From a virus, in IMG/VR virus record IMGVR_UViG_3300005843_000031, positions 1 to 27,243 of that record: a stretch of 27,243 bases of DNA, one strand, 5' to 3'. The notes beneath the pieces are model-generated. The model searched no databases. It had not been told where the DNA came from and saw nothing but the letters and a program-made list of their open reading frames with translations. Made by a program: the position numbers and the translations under genes. Below, piece after piece: positions 6,516-12,818 of this stretch (position 1 is the first letter of the stretch; the number at the start of each line of letters is the position of its first letter).

Positions 6516-7546
6516 GCCGGCGCCTTTGCTTTGTCGGCTTCCGCTGCCGTGAGCTTGTGGCGCCGATCCAGGGCAGCCTTCAGCGTCGGCTTGTGCTCGC
6601 GCGGGATTTTCTCCCATAGGGCGACGAGCGAGACGTTGCCTTGCTTGGCTGCCTTGTCGAGCTCGATGTCCCACTCGGCGGCGGTCAATTCGTCAGCGGC
6701 ACCGGTAGCCGCGGGGCTGGATGCGGGTGAGGCCGGTGCCGCTGACGTCGCCGTGCGGGATTGCACGGGCGATAGCAATTCCATGGTGCCGCGCTGTTCG
6801 TGGTTGATGGTCGGGACATCGCGATCCTCTCCCTCGATCTGGAGGCCGCGGTGCGGATCGATCCACGACGTCTTGCCGCGCTCCTCGACGGCCTCCTCCA
6901 TCGCGGCGGCGAGATGGAAGCGGGGATCGGCGTTCAGCGGCATCGCGCGCGACAGGCGACGCTTAGCCGACTTCGATGCCATCGCGGGGAAGCCGATCTT
7001 CGGATCGCTCCACGGGCTATCGCTGCGGCTGGCGCCGGGCGACTTCGCCTTGATTGCCATGATGTCGTCGATGCCGAGCACCGAGATGATCGGGGGGCGA
7101 TTGTTCGCCGATGCGGTGGCCCAGGCTGCGATGATCGGCCGGTCGGTGCCGGCCAGCCGCGGCTTGTGGCGAACGAACCCCTTGTCTCCGAGTTCGTAAT
7201 CGAAGGCGTCGCCCTCGCGCACGACCTCGCCCTGCACCGTGAAACCGGAGCGCGCGGCGAGCGTGTTCATGCCCTTGTAGCCGATGATGAGCTGCGCCTG
7301 CCCCTTGAACGGCACGAAGAATGCCTGCCCGGTGACGCCGTCGACCTCCAGCGCCAGGCAGGCGGCCGACATCGAGGCGTTGAGCAAGCTCTGGCGGTTG
7401 GCCTCCAGCAGCCGCGGGTTGCGCTCGACCGACACCATGATCGACCGCATCAGCCGCTCGACCGGGACGGCGCCGGCGAGCGCCTGTTCGAAATGCGGGG
7501 CGAGCGGGCGCAGGGTGTTCTCGAAAAGGATGAGTTCGGAAGCCAT
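6512..7546 (-). CDS. recT: RecT-family single-strand annealing protein
   Basis: A 344-residue RecT family recombinase that anneals complementary single strands during phage recombination. Recognisable are PLAPHFEQAL and LMRSIMVSVERNPRLLEANRQSLL near the N-terminus, ACLALEVDGVTGQAFFVPFKGQAQLIIGYKGM in the core, and SPWSDPKIGFPAMASKSAKRRLSR. The tail is Ala/Pro-rich and charged, as is common in RecT. The ATG at 7544-7546 overlaps the exonuclease stop (TGATG) and is preceded by GGGGA, so I choose it over the TTG one codon upstream. It pairs with the exonuclease gene as a lambda Red / RecET-type system. Confidence 0.93.
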   Translation of the reverse strand: MASELILFENTLRPLAPHFEQALAGAVPVERLMRSIMVSVERNPRLLEANRQSLLNASMSAACLALEVDGVTGQAFFVPFKGQAQLIIGYKGMNTLAARSGFTVQGEVVREGDAFDYELGDKGFVRHKPRLAGTDRPIIAAWATASANNRPPIISVLGIDDIMAIKAKSPGASRSDSPWSDPKIGFPAMASKSAKRRLSRAMPLNADPRFHLAAAMEEAVEERGKTSWIDPHRGLQIEGEDRDVPTINHEQRGTMELLSPVQSRTATSAAPASPASSPAATGAADELTAAEWDIELDKAAKQGNVSLVALWEKIPREHKPTLKAALDRRHKLTAAEADKAKAPA

Positions 7547-8472
7547 CAAAAGTCCCCGTTGATCTGGTGCGGAATGTGAGCCTTGACCGAGACGACAGTG
7601 GTCGGCTTGACGCTGTAGCCGGCGCGCGGCGAGCGGCTGATCTTGACCCGGATGCCCTGCGGCAGTTCGAGTTCGTCGGCATCCTTGGCGAGGCCGAGCA
7701 GCTTGGCCTGGACATCCTTCTCGACCTTCTCGGCCGCGAGCCTGACCACGCGCTGGTAGTCGGCGTCGACCACGCGCTGCGCAAGCTTGGTGGCCTCGAC
7801 CTCGCCGAGCGCCTCGGTGACGTTGACGACCTCGCCCGTCGGCACGGAGAACAGTTGCTTGAGCAGCGGCACCTCGACCGGGGCGCCGAACGGGGAGGGC
7901 TCATTGCTGACGGCGACATCGGCGAAGAAGAATTCCGCCTCGTGCTCGAAGGTCTCCCACAGGTCCGGCATCGGCTTGCGGTGAAAATAGGTCATGTCGC
8001 CGCCGCACCACAGCGCAATCGAGCCCCACTCGTAGGACTTCACGCCGTCGCCGACGTACATCTGCTGCTGAAGCTGGATCTCATGCTGGCGGGGCGGGGT
8101 CTTGCCGCCGTCCCATTCCTGCATGAGCACCTTGTAATCGAAGCAGCACTTGGTTTCGAGTGCGCCGTACCCGCGCTGCGGATCGTAGATGTCAGCATCG
8201 CGCGAGCAGCCGAGAAGCCCGCGGCGCAGATAGACCTGCGATCCGTCGGTCTGGCGGTTGGTCTTGACCTCGAGCCGGAGATCCTGCGCGGCCTGGTCGA
8301 GCAGCAGGGGCTCCATCTTCGTTCCCCAGTCCAGCCGGTTATGCTCCGGGCCGGGCGCCTCAATGCCCTTGGCGAAGCGCTGGTAGAGCATCCACTTCGT
8401 GCCGTAGGGCGAGACGCCGAGCAGCATGGACATTTCGGTGGCGCTGATGGTTTTGCGGGTCGGATCAGGCAT
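7546..8472 (-). CDS. YqaJ/lambda-exonuclease-type viral recombinase
   Basis: A 308-residue exonuclease of the PD-(D/E)xK superfamily that would resect double-strand ends to give single strands for RecT. Visible active-site elements are GTKMEP (E54), SRDADIYD (D92/D94) and LETKCC (E106, K108), followed by HEIQLQQQMYV (the conserved Gln helix). The N-terminus, TISATEMSMLLGVSPYGTKWMLY, is the usual YqaJ start with the G.SP motif. ATG 8470-8472 follows GAGG and overlaps the preceding stop as TGATG; a GTG lies one codon upstream. It is part of the recombination block with recT. Confidence 0.92.
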   Translation of the reverse strand: MPDPTRKTISATEMSMLLGVSPYGTKWMLYQRFAKGIEAPGPEHNRLDWGTKMEPLLLDQAAQDLRLEVKTNRQTDGSQVYLRRGLLGCSRDADIYDPQRGYGALETKCCFDYKVLMQEWDGGKTPPRQHEIQLQQQMYVGDGVKSYEWGSIALWCGGDMTYFHRKPMPDLWETFEHEAEFFFADVAVSNEPSPFGAPVEVPLLKQLFSVPTGEVVNVTEALGEVEATKLAQRVVDADYQRVVRLAAEKVEKDVQAKLLGLAKDADELELPQGIRVKISRSPRAGYSVKPTTVVSVKAHIPHQINGDF

Positions 8473-8681
8473 CACGCGGCCTCATGGCAGGCGATGGCGT
8501 TCGCGCGGGCCGCCAGCCGCTTCTCCGTCGCATCCAGCCGCTCGTAGAATTGAGCGCGCTGGGCCTCGTAGCGCAGCTCGCGGCACACTTCGCAGTAGAC
8601 GCGGGGACGCTTGCCGTAGCGGATGAAGCGGAACGGCTGCTCGCACTGGCGGCAGACGGCGGATTCGACGGGGGCGTTCAT
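8472..8681 (-). CDS. Zinc-ribbon-like small protein
   Basis: Start set at ATG 8679-8681, which overlaps the stop of the membrane protein gene as ATGA. The 69-residue product has C10-x2-C13 and C30-x2-C33 in CRQCEQPF ... RVYCEVC, a zinc-ribbon layout, followed by a long charged helix (RYEAQRAQFYERLDATEKRLA). Likely binds zinc and perhaps DNA, RNA or a host protein. Function unknown; adjacency to the exonuclease suggests a recombination-linked role. Confidence 0.75.
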   Translation of the reverse strand: MNAPVESAVCRQCEQPFRFIRYGKRPRVYCEVCRELRYEAQRAQFYERLDATEKRLAARANAIACHEAA

Positions 8682-8809
8682 GCCGGCACCGGCGTCGCGA
8701 GGATGATCATCACGACCATGCACATGCCGATGAACAGCGAGACGGCGACCACTTCGATCAGCACGGGGGCGGCAATCGCGACGATCTCGACGGGGTCAGG
8801 CTTCTTCAT
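8678..8809 (-). CDS. Small membrane protein, 43 residues
   Basis: A short gene with ATG 8807-8809 overlapping the previous stop as ATGA, GGAG seven bases upstream and a stop that overlaps the zinc-ribbon start. The product begins MKKPDPVEIVAIAAPVLIE and continues VVAVSLFIGMCMVVMIILAT, ending PVPA. One long or two short hydrophobic helices follow a short N-terminus. Perfect operon fit supports the call. No known function. Confidence 0.72.
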   Translation of the reverse strand: MKKPDPVEIVAIAAPVLIEVVAVSLFIGMCMVVMIILATPVPA

Positions 8810-9042
8810 GCCCCGGCTCCCGCGCGCACGGCTTCCATGCGGGCTTCGTCAGCCCTGCTCGCGGCGTAGAGGTCGATCAGCGCGGCGGCGTCCTCGACGT
8901 TGTCCATGAGGCGGACGAGGAGCACGATGTCGATTGCGGTGCTGATCTTGCGGTCGAGGCGATGCGGCAGGCTGTCGTGCTTGCGCTCGTCGCGGCGGTG
9001 ATCCCAGTATTCGGCGGTGTAGCGGCGGGAATGATCGGACAT
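8806..9042 (-). CDS. First gene of the leftward early operon, hypothetical
   Basis: A 78-residue, highly charged helical protein (RRYTAEYWDHRRDERKHDSLPHRLDRKISTAIDIVLLVRLMDNVEDAAALIDLYAASR, split here by eye into a basic N-terminal third and a helical remainder). GGAG lies six bases before the ATG, only about 17 nt after the predicted start of transcription. As the first gene behind the operator-controlled leftward promoter it may be a regulator or anti-host factor, but no family is recognised. Confidence 0.7.
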   Translation of the reverse strand: MSDHSRRYTAEYWDHRRDERKHDSLPHRLDRKISTAIDIVLLVRLMDNVEDAAALIDLYAASRADEARMEAVRAGAGA

Positions 9043-9065
9043 GGCGTGCTCCGTGGTGATGGAGC

Positions 9066-9095
9066 ACCCTAGTTCACATGGCGTGAACCTGTCAA
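9066..9095 (-). promoter_or_regulatory. Leftward early promoter (PL-like)
   Basis: On the minus strand a perfect -35 TTGACA (9090-9095) is followed by an 18-base spacer and TAGGGT (9066-9071). The spacer holds operator O1 exactly between the two boxes. Transcription would start near 9059, giving a short leader to the ATG at 9042. The layout (-35, one base, 17-bp operator, -10) is identical to the rightward promoter at 9436-9465. Confidence 0.75.
9072..9088. promoter_or_regulatory. Operator O1 (GTTCAC-ATGGC-GTGAAC)
   Basis: A perfect 6-bp inverted repeat with a 5-base centre, located in the spacer of the leftward promoter. Binding there would block RNA polymerase. Likely bound by the repressor at 9119-9382 and/or the Cro-like protein at 9471-9686. 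Confidence 0.75.
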
Positions 9096-9102
9096 CCTAT
9101 AA

Positions 9103-9119
9103 AATCACAAAATGTGAAC
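9103..9119. promoter_or_regulatory. Operator O2 (AATCAC-AAAAT-GTGAAC)
   Basis: One perfect half-site and one with 4 of 6 bases, same 5-base centre. Its centre is 31 bp from O1, about three helical turns, which would allow cooperative binding on one face. Its last base is the first base of the repressor stop codon. Confidence 0.6.
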
Positions 9120-9382
9120 TATGCCACTTCGGACGGCAGCCGCATGCGGATATCATGCGGCAGGCGCGAGGGATCGGCACGGTAGATCCAGTCGAGCGTC
9201 AGTCCGTACTCGGCGCAGAACTTGATGGCGACCTGAAGGGTGATCCGGCGCTCGCCGCTTTCATATTGAGACCAGGCGTTCGCTCCGACCTTCAGCCTTT
9301 TGCACACGTCGGCCGGCTTCACCCCGAGCGCCTCGCGGGTGAATTTCAGTCGGTTTGACAGCGCTTTATTGGATTCAGGCAT
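9119..9382 (-). CDS. Xre-family phage repressor (CI-like, short)
   Basis: An 87-residue protein that is almost only a helix-turn-helix domain: LSNRLKFTREALGVKPADVCKRLKVGANAWSQYESGERRIT (split: helix 1-2, then recognition helix around ANAWSQYESG), followed by EYGLTLDWIYRADPSRLP, the usual end of HTH_3 proteins. There is no C-terminal peptidase domain, so it would not be cleaved by RecA like lambda CI. The frame is open far upstream, but the ATG at 9380-9382 fits the domain start. No good ribosome site precedes it; a CAAAAT box (9388-9393) would place transcription at or near the ATG, so the mRNA may be leaderless. It lies divergent from the Cro-like gene, the classic immunity layout. Confidence 0.8.
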   Translation of the reverse strand: MPESNKALSNRLKFTREALGVKPADVCKRLKVGANAWSQYESGERRITLQVAIKFCAEYGLTLDWIYRADPSRLPHDIRMRLPSEVA

Positions 9383-9396
9383 GCCCCATTTTGGCA

Positions 9397-9413
9397 GTTC
9401 ACAGGGGGTGAAA
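9397..9413. promoter_or_regulatory. Operator O3 (GTTCAC-AGGGG-GTGAAA)
   Basis: 11 of 12 arm bases match the inverted repeat. It lies 4 bases upstream of a weak CAAAAT -10 box (9388-9393, minus strand) for the repressor gene, so occupancy would control repressor synthesis. No convincing -35 is visible for this promoter. Confidence 0.65.
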
Positions 9414-9435
9414 TCCACTCTCCTTGCGTGAAGGC

Positions 9436-9465
9436 TTGACACCTTCACGGAATGTGAACTATCTA
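9436..9465 (+). promoter_or_regulatory. Rightward promoter (PR-like) for the Cro-like gene
   Basis: A perfect TTGACA at 9436-9441, 18-base spacer, then TATCTA at 9460-9465. Operator O4 (9443-9459) fills the spacer. Transcription would start about 9471, which is the ATG itself, so the mRNA is predicted to be leaderless. Confidence 0.75.
9443..9459. promoter_or_regulatory. Operator O4 (CTTCAC-GGAAT-GTGAAC)
   Basis: 11 of 12 arm bases match the dyad and the centre is 5 bases. It lies between the -35 and -10 of the rightward promoter. Confidence 0.72.
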
Positions 9466-9470
9466 GGAGC

Positions 9471-9686
9471 ATGCTGACCACAGTCGAAGCCGTCGTTGAA
9501 GCCCTGGGCGGCACCACCGCCGCAGCGTCCGCCGTTGGCGTGGGCGCATCCGCAGTGAGCAATTGGCTCGACCGCGGCAAGATCGCCCCCGACAAGTTCT
9601 TGCTTGTCCGGGAAGCCCTCGCTGCTTTGGGGAAAGAGGCTGATCCTTGCGTGTTCGCCTTCAAGCCGATCGAGGCAAGCGCGTGA
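9471..9686 (+). CDS. Cro-like helix-turn-helix regulator
   Basis: A 71-residue protein: MLTTVEAVVEALGG, then TTAAASAVGVGASAVSNWLD as helix-turn-helix (the AVSNW recognition helix is typical of Cro/YdaS-like proteins), then RGKIAPDKFLLVREALAALG. It starts at the predicted transcription start; AGGAG ends one base before the ATG, too close for normal use, so leaderless translation is likely. It probably binds the same operators as the repressor and shifts the phage to lytic growth. Confidence 0.8.
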   Translation: MLTTVEAVVEALGGTTAAASAVGVGASAVSNWLDRGKIAPDKFLLVREALAALGKEADPCVFAFKPIEASA

Positions 9687-9853
9687 CGTGTCGGGAACAA
9701 AATAATCGAGCCCATGAGCGGCCCCCCGCATTACTGAGGCACCTATTCTGCGCTCTGTCACGATCAAGACACAATGAAAATCGTCTGCGCACTTTGACCT
9801 ATATCGGGACAGGCTCGCTGACTGAGCAAAATTGCTCACTTCCGGTTTTCCGA
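9687..9853. other. Gap between Cro-like gene and a convergent membrane gene
   Basis: No gene seen. It holds one clear element, the TGAGCAA-AA-TTGCTCA dyad at 9823-9838. A longer plus-strand frame through here has no family features and poor start context. Confidence 0.5.
9823..9838. terminator. Short perfect dyad, terminator or operator
   Basis: TGAGCAA-AA-TTGCTCA, two perfect 7-base arms with a 2-base centre (or 6-bp stem with a 4-base loop). It lies between two convergent genes, so a bidirectional terminator is possible, although there is no long T-run. It could also be a regulator site. Confidence 0.4.
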
Positions 9854-10012
9854 TCATCTGGTCTTGCACACCGGCGCGATCAACGAGATGAGGCTGTCGG
9901 CATCGGCGGCGCAGTCTTCCGCCGTTTGATACAGGCCGGCGATCACGATCAAGGCGCCGATCAGCGCGGCGATGGCAATAGCTCTCACCGCGCTCCAGTT
10001 CTGTTCGCTCAT
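9854..10012 (-). CDS. Lone small membrane protein, 52 residues
   Basis: A minus-strand gene inside the otherwise rightward region. ATG at 10010-10012 has GAAGGGG six bases upstream; TGA at 9854-9856. The product starts MSEQNWSAVRAIAIAALIGA, continues LIVIAGLYQTAEDC and ends SLISLIAPVCKTR: one transmembrane helix (about residues 9-27) and a 25-residue tail with two cysteines. Its orientation against its neighbours, and its place beside the immunity region, fit a lysogenic-conversion or exclusion gene (inference). Function unknown. Confidence 0.65.
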   Translation of the reverse strand: MSEQNWSAVRAIAIAALIGALIVIAGLYQTAEDCAADADSLISLIAPVCKTR

Positions 10013-10086
10013 ATCCGGCCCCTTCAATCGGCGGTTGTAGCACGGGCGAGTTCCTTTTTTCCAGCGTGTAACGAGTAGGAGAAGCG

Positions 10087-10431
10087 ATGAGCTTTTTATT
10101 TGCCGGTGGTGTTGGGAGTTCTCCCAATTTCGTTGGGAACGACTTTTCCGAGGCCCTCAAAGAGCTGTCGAAGCCGTGGCCTGAGGGCGACAAGCTGAAG
10201 CGCCGACTTGAGCGGGTCGCACGCGCAACCGGCCTCACTTACTGGCGCGCGTTCGACATTTGGTACGGCAAGGCGCGCCGCATCGACGCCCACGAAGCTG
10301 CACGGATCAACGAAGCCCTTCGCCTCAAGCGAGAGAAAGCCGTCGCCAATGAATACCACGACCTCAAGGCCCGGTTGGCAAAGCTCGAAAGCTCGCTTGT
10401 TTTGCAGGGAAATCCGAACGTTCGTCGCTAA
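10087..10431 (+). CDS. Putative DNA-binding protein, 114 residues
   Basis: Starts at ATG with AGGAG six bases upstream. The middle, DKLKRRLERVARATGLTYWRAFDIWYGKARRIDAHEAARINEAL, has a helix-turn-helix-like pattern (VARATGLTYWRAFDIW) seen in rhizobial prophage regulators. The C-terminus is a charged coiled-coil-like helix (HDLKARLAKLESSLVLQ). It is the first gene of the rightward replication block after the immunity region. It may be a transcription factor, CII-like in position, but this is inference. A 7-2-7 dyad lies within its first codons. Confidence 0.65.
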   Translation: MSFLFAGGVGSSPNFVGNDFSEALKELSKPWPEGDKLKRRLERVARATGLTYWRAFDIWYGKARRIDAHEAARINEALRLKREKAVANEYHDLKARLAKLESSLVLQGNPNVRR

Positions 10432-10511
10432 GCGCCTCGTTCGGTTCGGCTCGCGGTGTGCGGCGCTCGCAGTGTGGATCGCGCCATGGATCGATGAGGA
10501 CTGATCAACTG

Positions 10512-11012
10512 ATGAATTGGAGCGAGAAGCAACTCACCGAGTACCTGGAGAAGCGCGGGATTCCCTCCGTTTTGCCCCGTGTCGACACCAGTGCACCCCC
10601 GTTCGCCGCCCCCATGGACAAGCCGGGCGGCGAACGGTTGGCGCTGCCGGGTGAGGATATCGTTCTGGATCTCCCCCGCCCGATTTCCGTGAACAAGCTG
10701 CGTCGGATCAATTGGGCCGCACGCAAGCGCGCCGCTGCATGGCGCCAGATGGCGGACAATTACATCCTTCAGGCCAAATCGCAGGGGCTGAAGTTCAACC
10801 GCATCCCGCGGTTCGAGCTCGCGATCGTACTCGACGAATCCAAGGTGTTCATCGACTTGGACAACACGCTCAAGCTGCTGATCGACTACCTGCACGCGGT
10901 CCACATCGTCGAGAACGACGCGCCGAAGAACATGCGCGGCATCGCCGTGACGTGGGGGACAACCCTGGATGCGCCTTCCGGGTGTCGGGTGATAGTGAGG
11001 CCCTGCGCATGA
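10512..11012 (+). CDS. RusA-type Holliday junction resolvase
   Basis: A RusA-family endonuclease that would cut Holliday junctions formed in recombination or replication. Seen: IVLDLPRPISVNKLRRIN (the usual first strand and N..R..), KVFIDLDNTLKLLIDYL with D115-x-D117-N118, and IVENDAPKN with a further acidic residue (D136). These match the aspartates that hold metal in RusA. A 50-residue N-terminal extension (NWSEKQLTEYLEKRGI) precedes the domain. The start is uncertain: ATG 10512 is favoured by the protein, though GAGGA is 11 bases upstream; ATG 10494 and 10458 are in frame. The stop overlaps the next ATG. Confidence 0.87.
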   Translation: MNWSEKQLTEYLEKRGIPSVLPRVDTSAPPFAAPMDKPGGERLALPGEDIVLDLPRPISVNKLRRINWAARKRAAAWRQMADNYILQAKSQGLKFNRIPRFELAIVLDESKVFIDLDNTLKLLIDYLHAVHIVENDAPKNMRGIAVTWGTTLDAPSGCRVIVRPCA

Positions 11013-11164
11013 AGAAGCTCTCCACAGAGGCCCGGGCCGGCCTGCACGAGGTGCTGCTCCAGGCCGCGCTCCGCGCCGAACGTCTGAAGACGATGGAGAA
11101 GGCGGACGAGATCGCTTCCGAGATCGCGCGCCGGCAGGATACTCGCGCGCGGGAGGCATCATGA
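11009..11164 (+). CDS. Small helical protein, 51 residues
   Basis: A short gene that begins in an ATGA overlap with the resolvase stop and ends in an ATGA overlap with the initiator start; GTGAGG lies eight bases upstream. The product, KKLSTEARAGLHEVLLQAAL then RAERLKTMEKADEIASEIAR and a short tail, is a single charged amphipathic helix. Possibly a small partner of the replication proteins; function unknown. Confidence 0.7.
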   Translation: MKKLSTEARAGLHEVLLQAALRAERLKTMEKADEIASEIARRQDTRAREAS

Positions 11165-12099
11165 GCAGGTGGTTCCGCTTCTACGACGACGCGATAAACG
11201 ATCCGAAAATCCTTCGGCTGAGCGATGCAAACTTCCGCGCGTGGGTCACTTTGCTCTGCCTTGCGTCTAAAAATGATGGCGTGTTGCCGAGCACAAATGA
11301 CATCGCGTTGGTGCTGCGGATGAAGCCGAACAAGGTCGCTGAATGGCTTGCCATGCTCACTGCGGCCGGCCTCGTCGACAACGACAACGGTTTGTTTTGT
11401 CCGCACAATTGGAATGCTCGGCAGTTCAAGAGCGACGTTTCAAACGAGCGCGTGAAACGCCACAGGGAACGCCAGCGTAACGGCGATTGTAACGTTACAG
11501 AGGCCGTTACGGTAACGCCCCCAGAGACAGAACAGAAACAGATAACAGATACAGAGCAGAAATCCTCACTTCGTTCGGAGGCGCGCAAGCGCGGCACTCG
11601 ACTGCCGGAGGATTGGGCTCCATGCGCTGAGGACTGGCGAGAAGCGACCGAAAAGCTCGGCGCTCACGGTTCGGTCTTCGAGCTCAGCAAATTCCGAGAT
11701 CACTGGAAAGCGCAGCCCGGTCAGCGAGGCGTGAAACTCGACTGGGACGCAACGTGGCGAAACTGGATCAGAAACGCTCGAGGAGCGGGAGGAGCAACGC
11801 ATGGCAACCGAACTGGAAATCCGCGCACATCTGGACACGATGCGATCCTTGCCGTCGCGACTCGGAAAGCTCGCGAGCTCGATCGGAACGACCCAATGGC
11901 CGGGGCAGCCGGAACGCCTGGATTTGCCTTCGGGGATGGAACTGACAGCGCAGGATCGCAAGGACGCCGAGCAGCGCCTGAAGGAGCTGGAGGCGATCAT
12001 CACGGGGACGAATCTGACGATCAACGAGTCCGCGAAGGCGAGATTATCCCTCCTGACCAGGATGCTGCTGGCATTCCCGGCCGCCGGCAGTTTCTCTGA
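11161..12099 (+). CDS. Replication initiator / replisome organiser
   Basis: A 312-residue protein. Residues 1-90 form the winged-helix domain typical of phage replisome organisers (WFRFYDDAINDPKILRLS, DGVLPSTNDIALVLRMKPNKV, AAGLVDNDNGLFCPHNW). A polar linker with a basic run KRHRERQR follows. Residues about 150-212 (RLPEDWAPCAEDWREATEK, ELSKFRDHWKAQPGQRGVKLDW, TWRNWIRNAR) match the DnaT-like single-strand binding domain. The last about 100 residues, after the domain ends, are Gly/Asp/Arg-rich and overlap the next gene by 299 nt in another frame. Origin melting and helicase recruitment are the expected roles. No origin repeats were recognised inside the gene. Confidence 0.85.
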   Translation: MSRWFRFYDDAINDPKILRLSDANFRAWVTLLCLASKNDGVLPSTNDIALVLRMKPNKVAEWLAMLTAAGLVDNDNGLFCPHNWNARQFKSDVSNERVKRHRERQRNGDCNVTEAVTVTPPETEQKQITDTEQKSSLRSEARKRGTRLPEDWAPCAEDWREATEKLGAHGSVFELSKFRDHWKAQPGQRGVKLDWDATWRNWIRNARGAGGATHGNRTGNPRTSGHDAILAVATRKARELDRNDPMAGAAGTPGFAFGDGTDSAGSQGRRAAPEGAGGDHHGDESDDQRVREGEIIPPDQDAAGIPGRRQFL

Positions 12100-12430
12100 A
12101 GCCGCAGCAGCGGCGCGCAGCGATGTTTACGACGACGCGCTATCCGACATTCCGCCATGGGCGCTGAATGCCGCGATCAAGCGCTGGTCGCGCGGTGAGA
12201 TGCCCTACGACCTCAACCTCGGCACGGTCAATTTCACCTTTGCACCACCGCCCGCGATCCTGCGCAAGTTGGCCAAGCACGAGCTGCGGCCGTTCGAGGA
12301 TCAGGCGCATCGGCTTCGCCGGCTGCTCAAGGTGGTTTCGATCGAGCGCGCCATGGACCCGACGCCAATCCCGCAGGAGGTCAAATCCGATGACGGCAAG
12401 GTGGTGGCCATCAGTGTGAGGCGCATGTGA
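11801..12430 (+). CDS. Likely replicative helicase loader
   Basis: A 209-residue protein with GGAGGAG seven bases before its ATG. Charged helical N-terminus (LTAQDRKDAEQRLKELEAII), then LLTRMLLAFP, AAARSDVYDDALSDIPPWALNAAIKRW and PAILRKLAKHELRPF. The pattern DALSDIPPWAL..A...W..GE...N.......P....LR..A is that of phage proteins next to initiators that are thought to load the helicase (lambda P-like in role; inference). Half of the gene before 12099 is also read as the tail of the initiator. Stop overlaps the next GTG. Confidence 0.7.
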   Translation: MATELEIRAHLDTMRSLPSRLGKLASSIGTTQWPGQPERLDLPSGMELTAQDRKDAEQRLKELEAIITGTNLTINESAKARLSLLTRMLLAFPAAGSFSEAAAAARSDVYDDALSDIPPWALNAAIKRWSRGEMPYDLNLGTVNFTFAPPPAILRKLAKHELRPFEDQAHRLRRLLKVVSIERAMDPTPIPQEVKSDDGKVVAISVRRM

Positions 12431-12684
12431 GCTATTCAGACGCGCGCATCGCCAAGGGCTTCGAGGATCTGCTGAGCCTGCTGCGCAAGGACGGCGTGAA
12501 CGAAGACGTCGGCGCCCGCATCAGATCGAACACAGCCGCCCGTGAGGCCGCCGTGGAGCGCGTGAGGCGCGAATACGCGGCATACGGCATCAAGCCACCG
12601 TCCGAGCTTGCGCTGAGCATGACAACGCGAAAGGCGTGCATGATTGGCATCGTGTGGGCCTACGACGAGGAGCAGGCAGCATGA
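12427..12684 (+). CDS. Small helical hypothetical protein
   Basis: An 85-residue protein that starts at GTG in a GTGA overlap, with GTGAGG upstream. Mostly charged helices (ARIAKGFEDLLSLLRKDG, AAREAAVERVRREYAAYG) and a short hydrophobic stretch (ACMIGIVWAYDEE). Not recognised. It is part of the operon behind the replication genes. Confidence 0.65.
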   Translation: MSYSDARIAKGFEDLLSLLRKDGVNEDVGARIRSNTAAREAAVERVRREYAAYGIKPPSELALSMTTRKACMIGIVWAYDEEQAA

Positions 12685-12818
12685 TCTTGCTCGGCACAGG
12701 ATGGGGCGAGGGGCTCGCGGCGTTCGAGGTTGTCTCGCATAATCTGCAATGGACGCTCTGGACGATCCTCGCGGTCGTCGCGCTGTGGATGGCTTATCAA
12801 GCATGGAGGGATGCATGA
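12681..12818 (+). CDS. Small membrane protein, 45 residues
   Basis: Begins in an ATGA overlap with GAGGAG nine bases upstream and ends in an ATGA overlap. The N-terminal 20 residues (MILLGTGWGEGLAAFEVVSH) are amphipathic, then NLQWTLWTILAVVALWMAYQ is a hydrophobic helix rich in Trp, ending AWRDA. It could be a holin-like or exclusion peptide but has a single clear helix and no lysis neighbours. Function unknown. Confidence 0.68.
   Translation: MILLGTGWGEGLAAFEVVSHNLQWTLWTILAVVALWMAYQAWRDA

Noticed and set aside
9383-9715. Upstream extension of the repressor frame to 198 residues
   Set aside because: The extra 111 residues run through the operators and the Cro-like gene and have no domain likeness; the helix-turn-helix begins just after the ATG at 9382.
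9647-10078. Plus-strand open frame of 143 codons after the Cro-like gene
   Set aside because: Poor start, no family features, and it overlaps a better-supported minus-strand membrane gene.
12681-12818. Holin assignment for the 45-residue membrane protein
   Set aside because: Only one clear helix, no endolysin or spanin gene beside it, and it lies in the replication operon.
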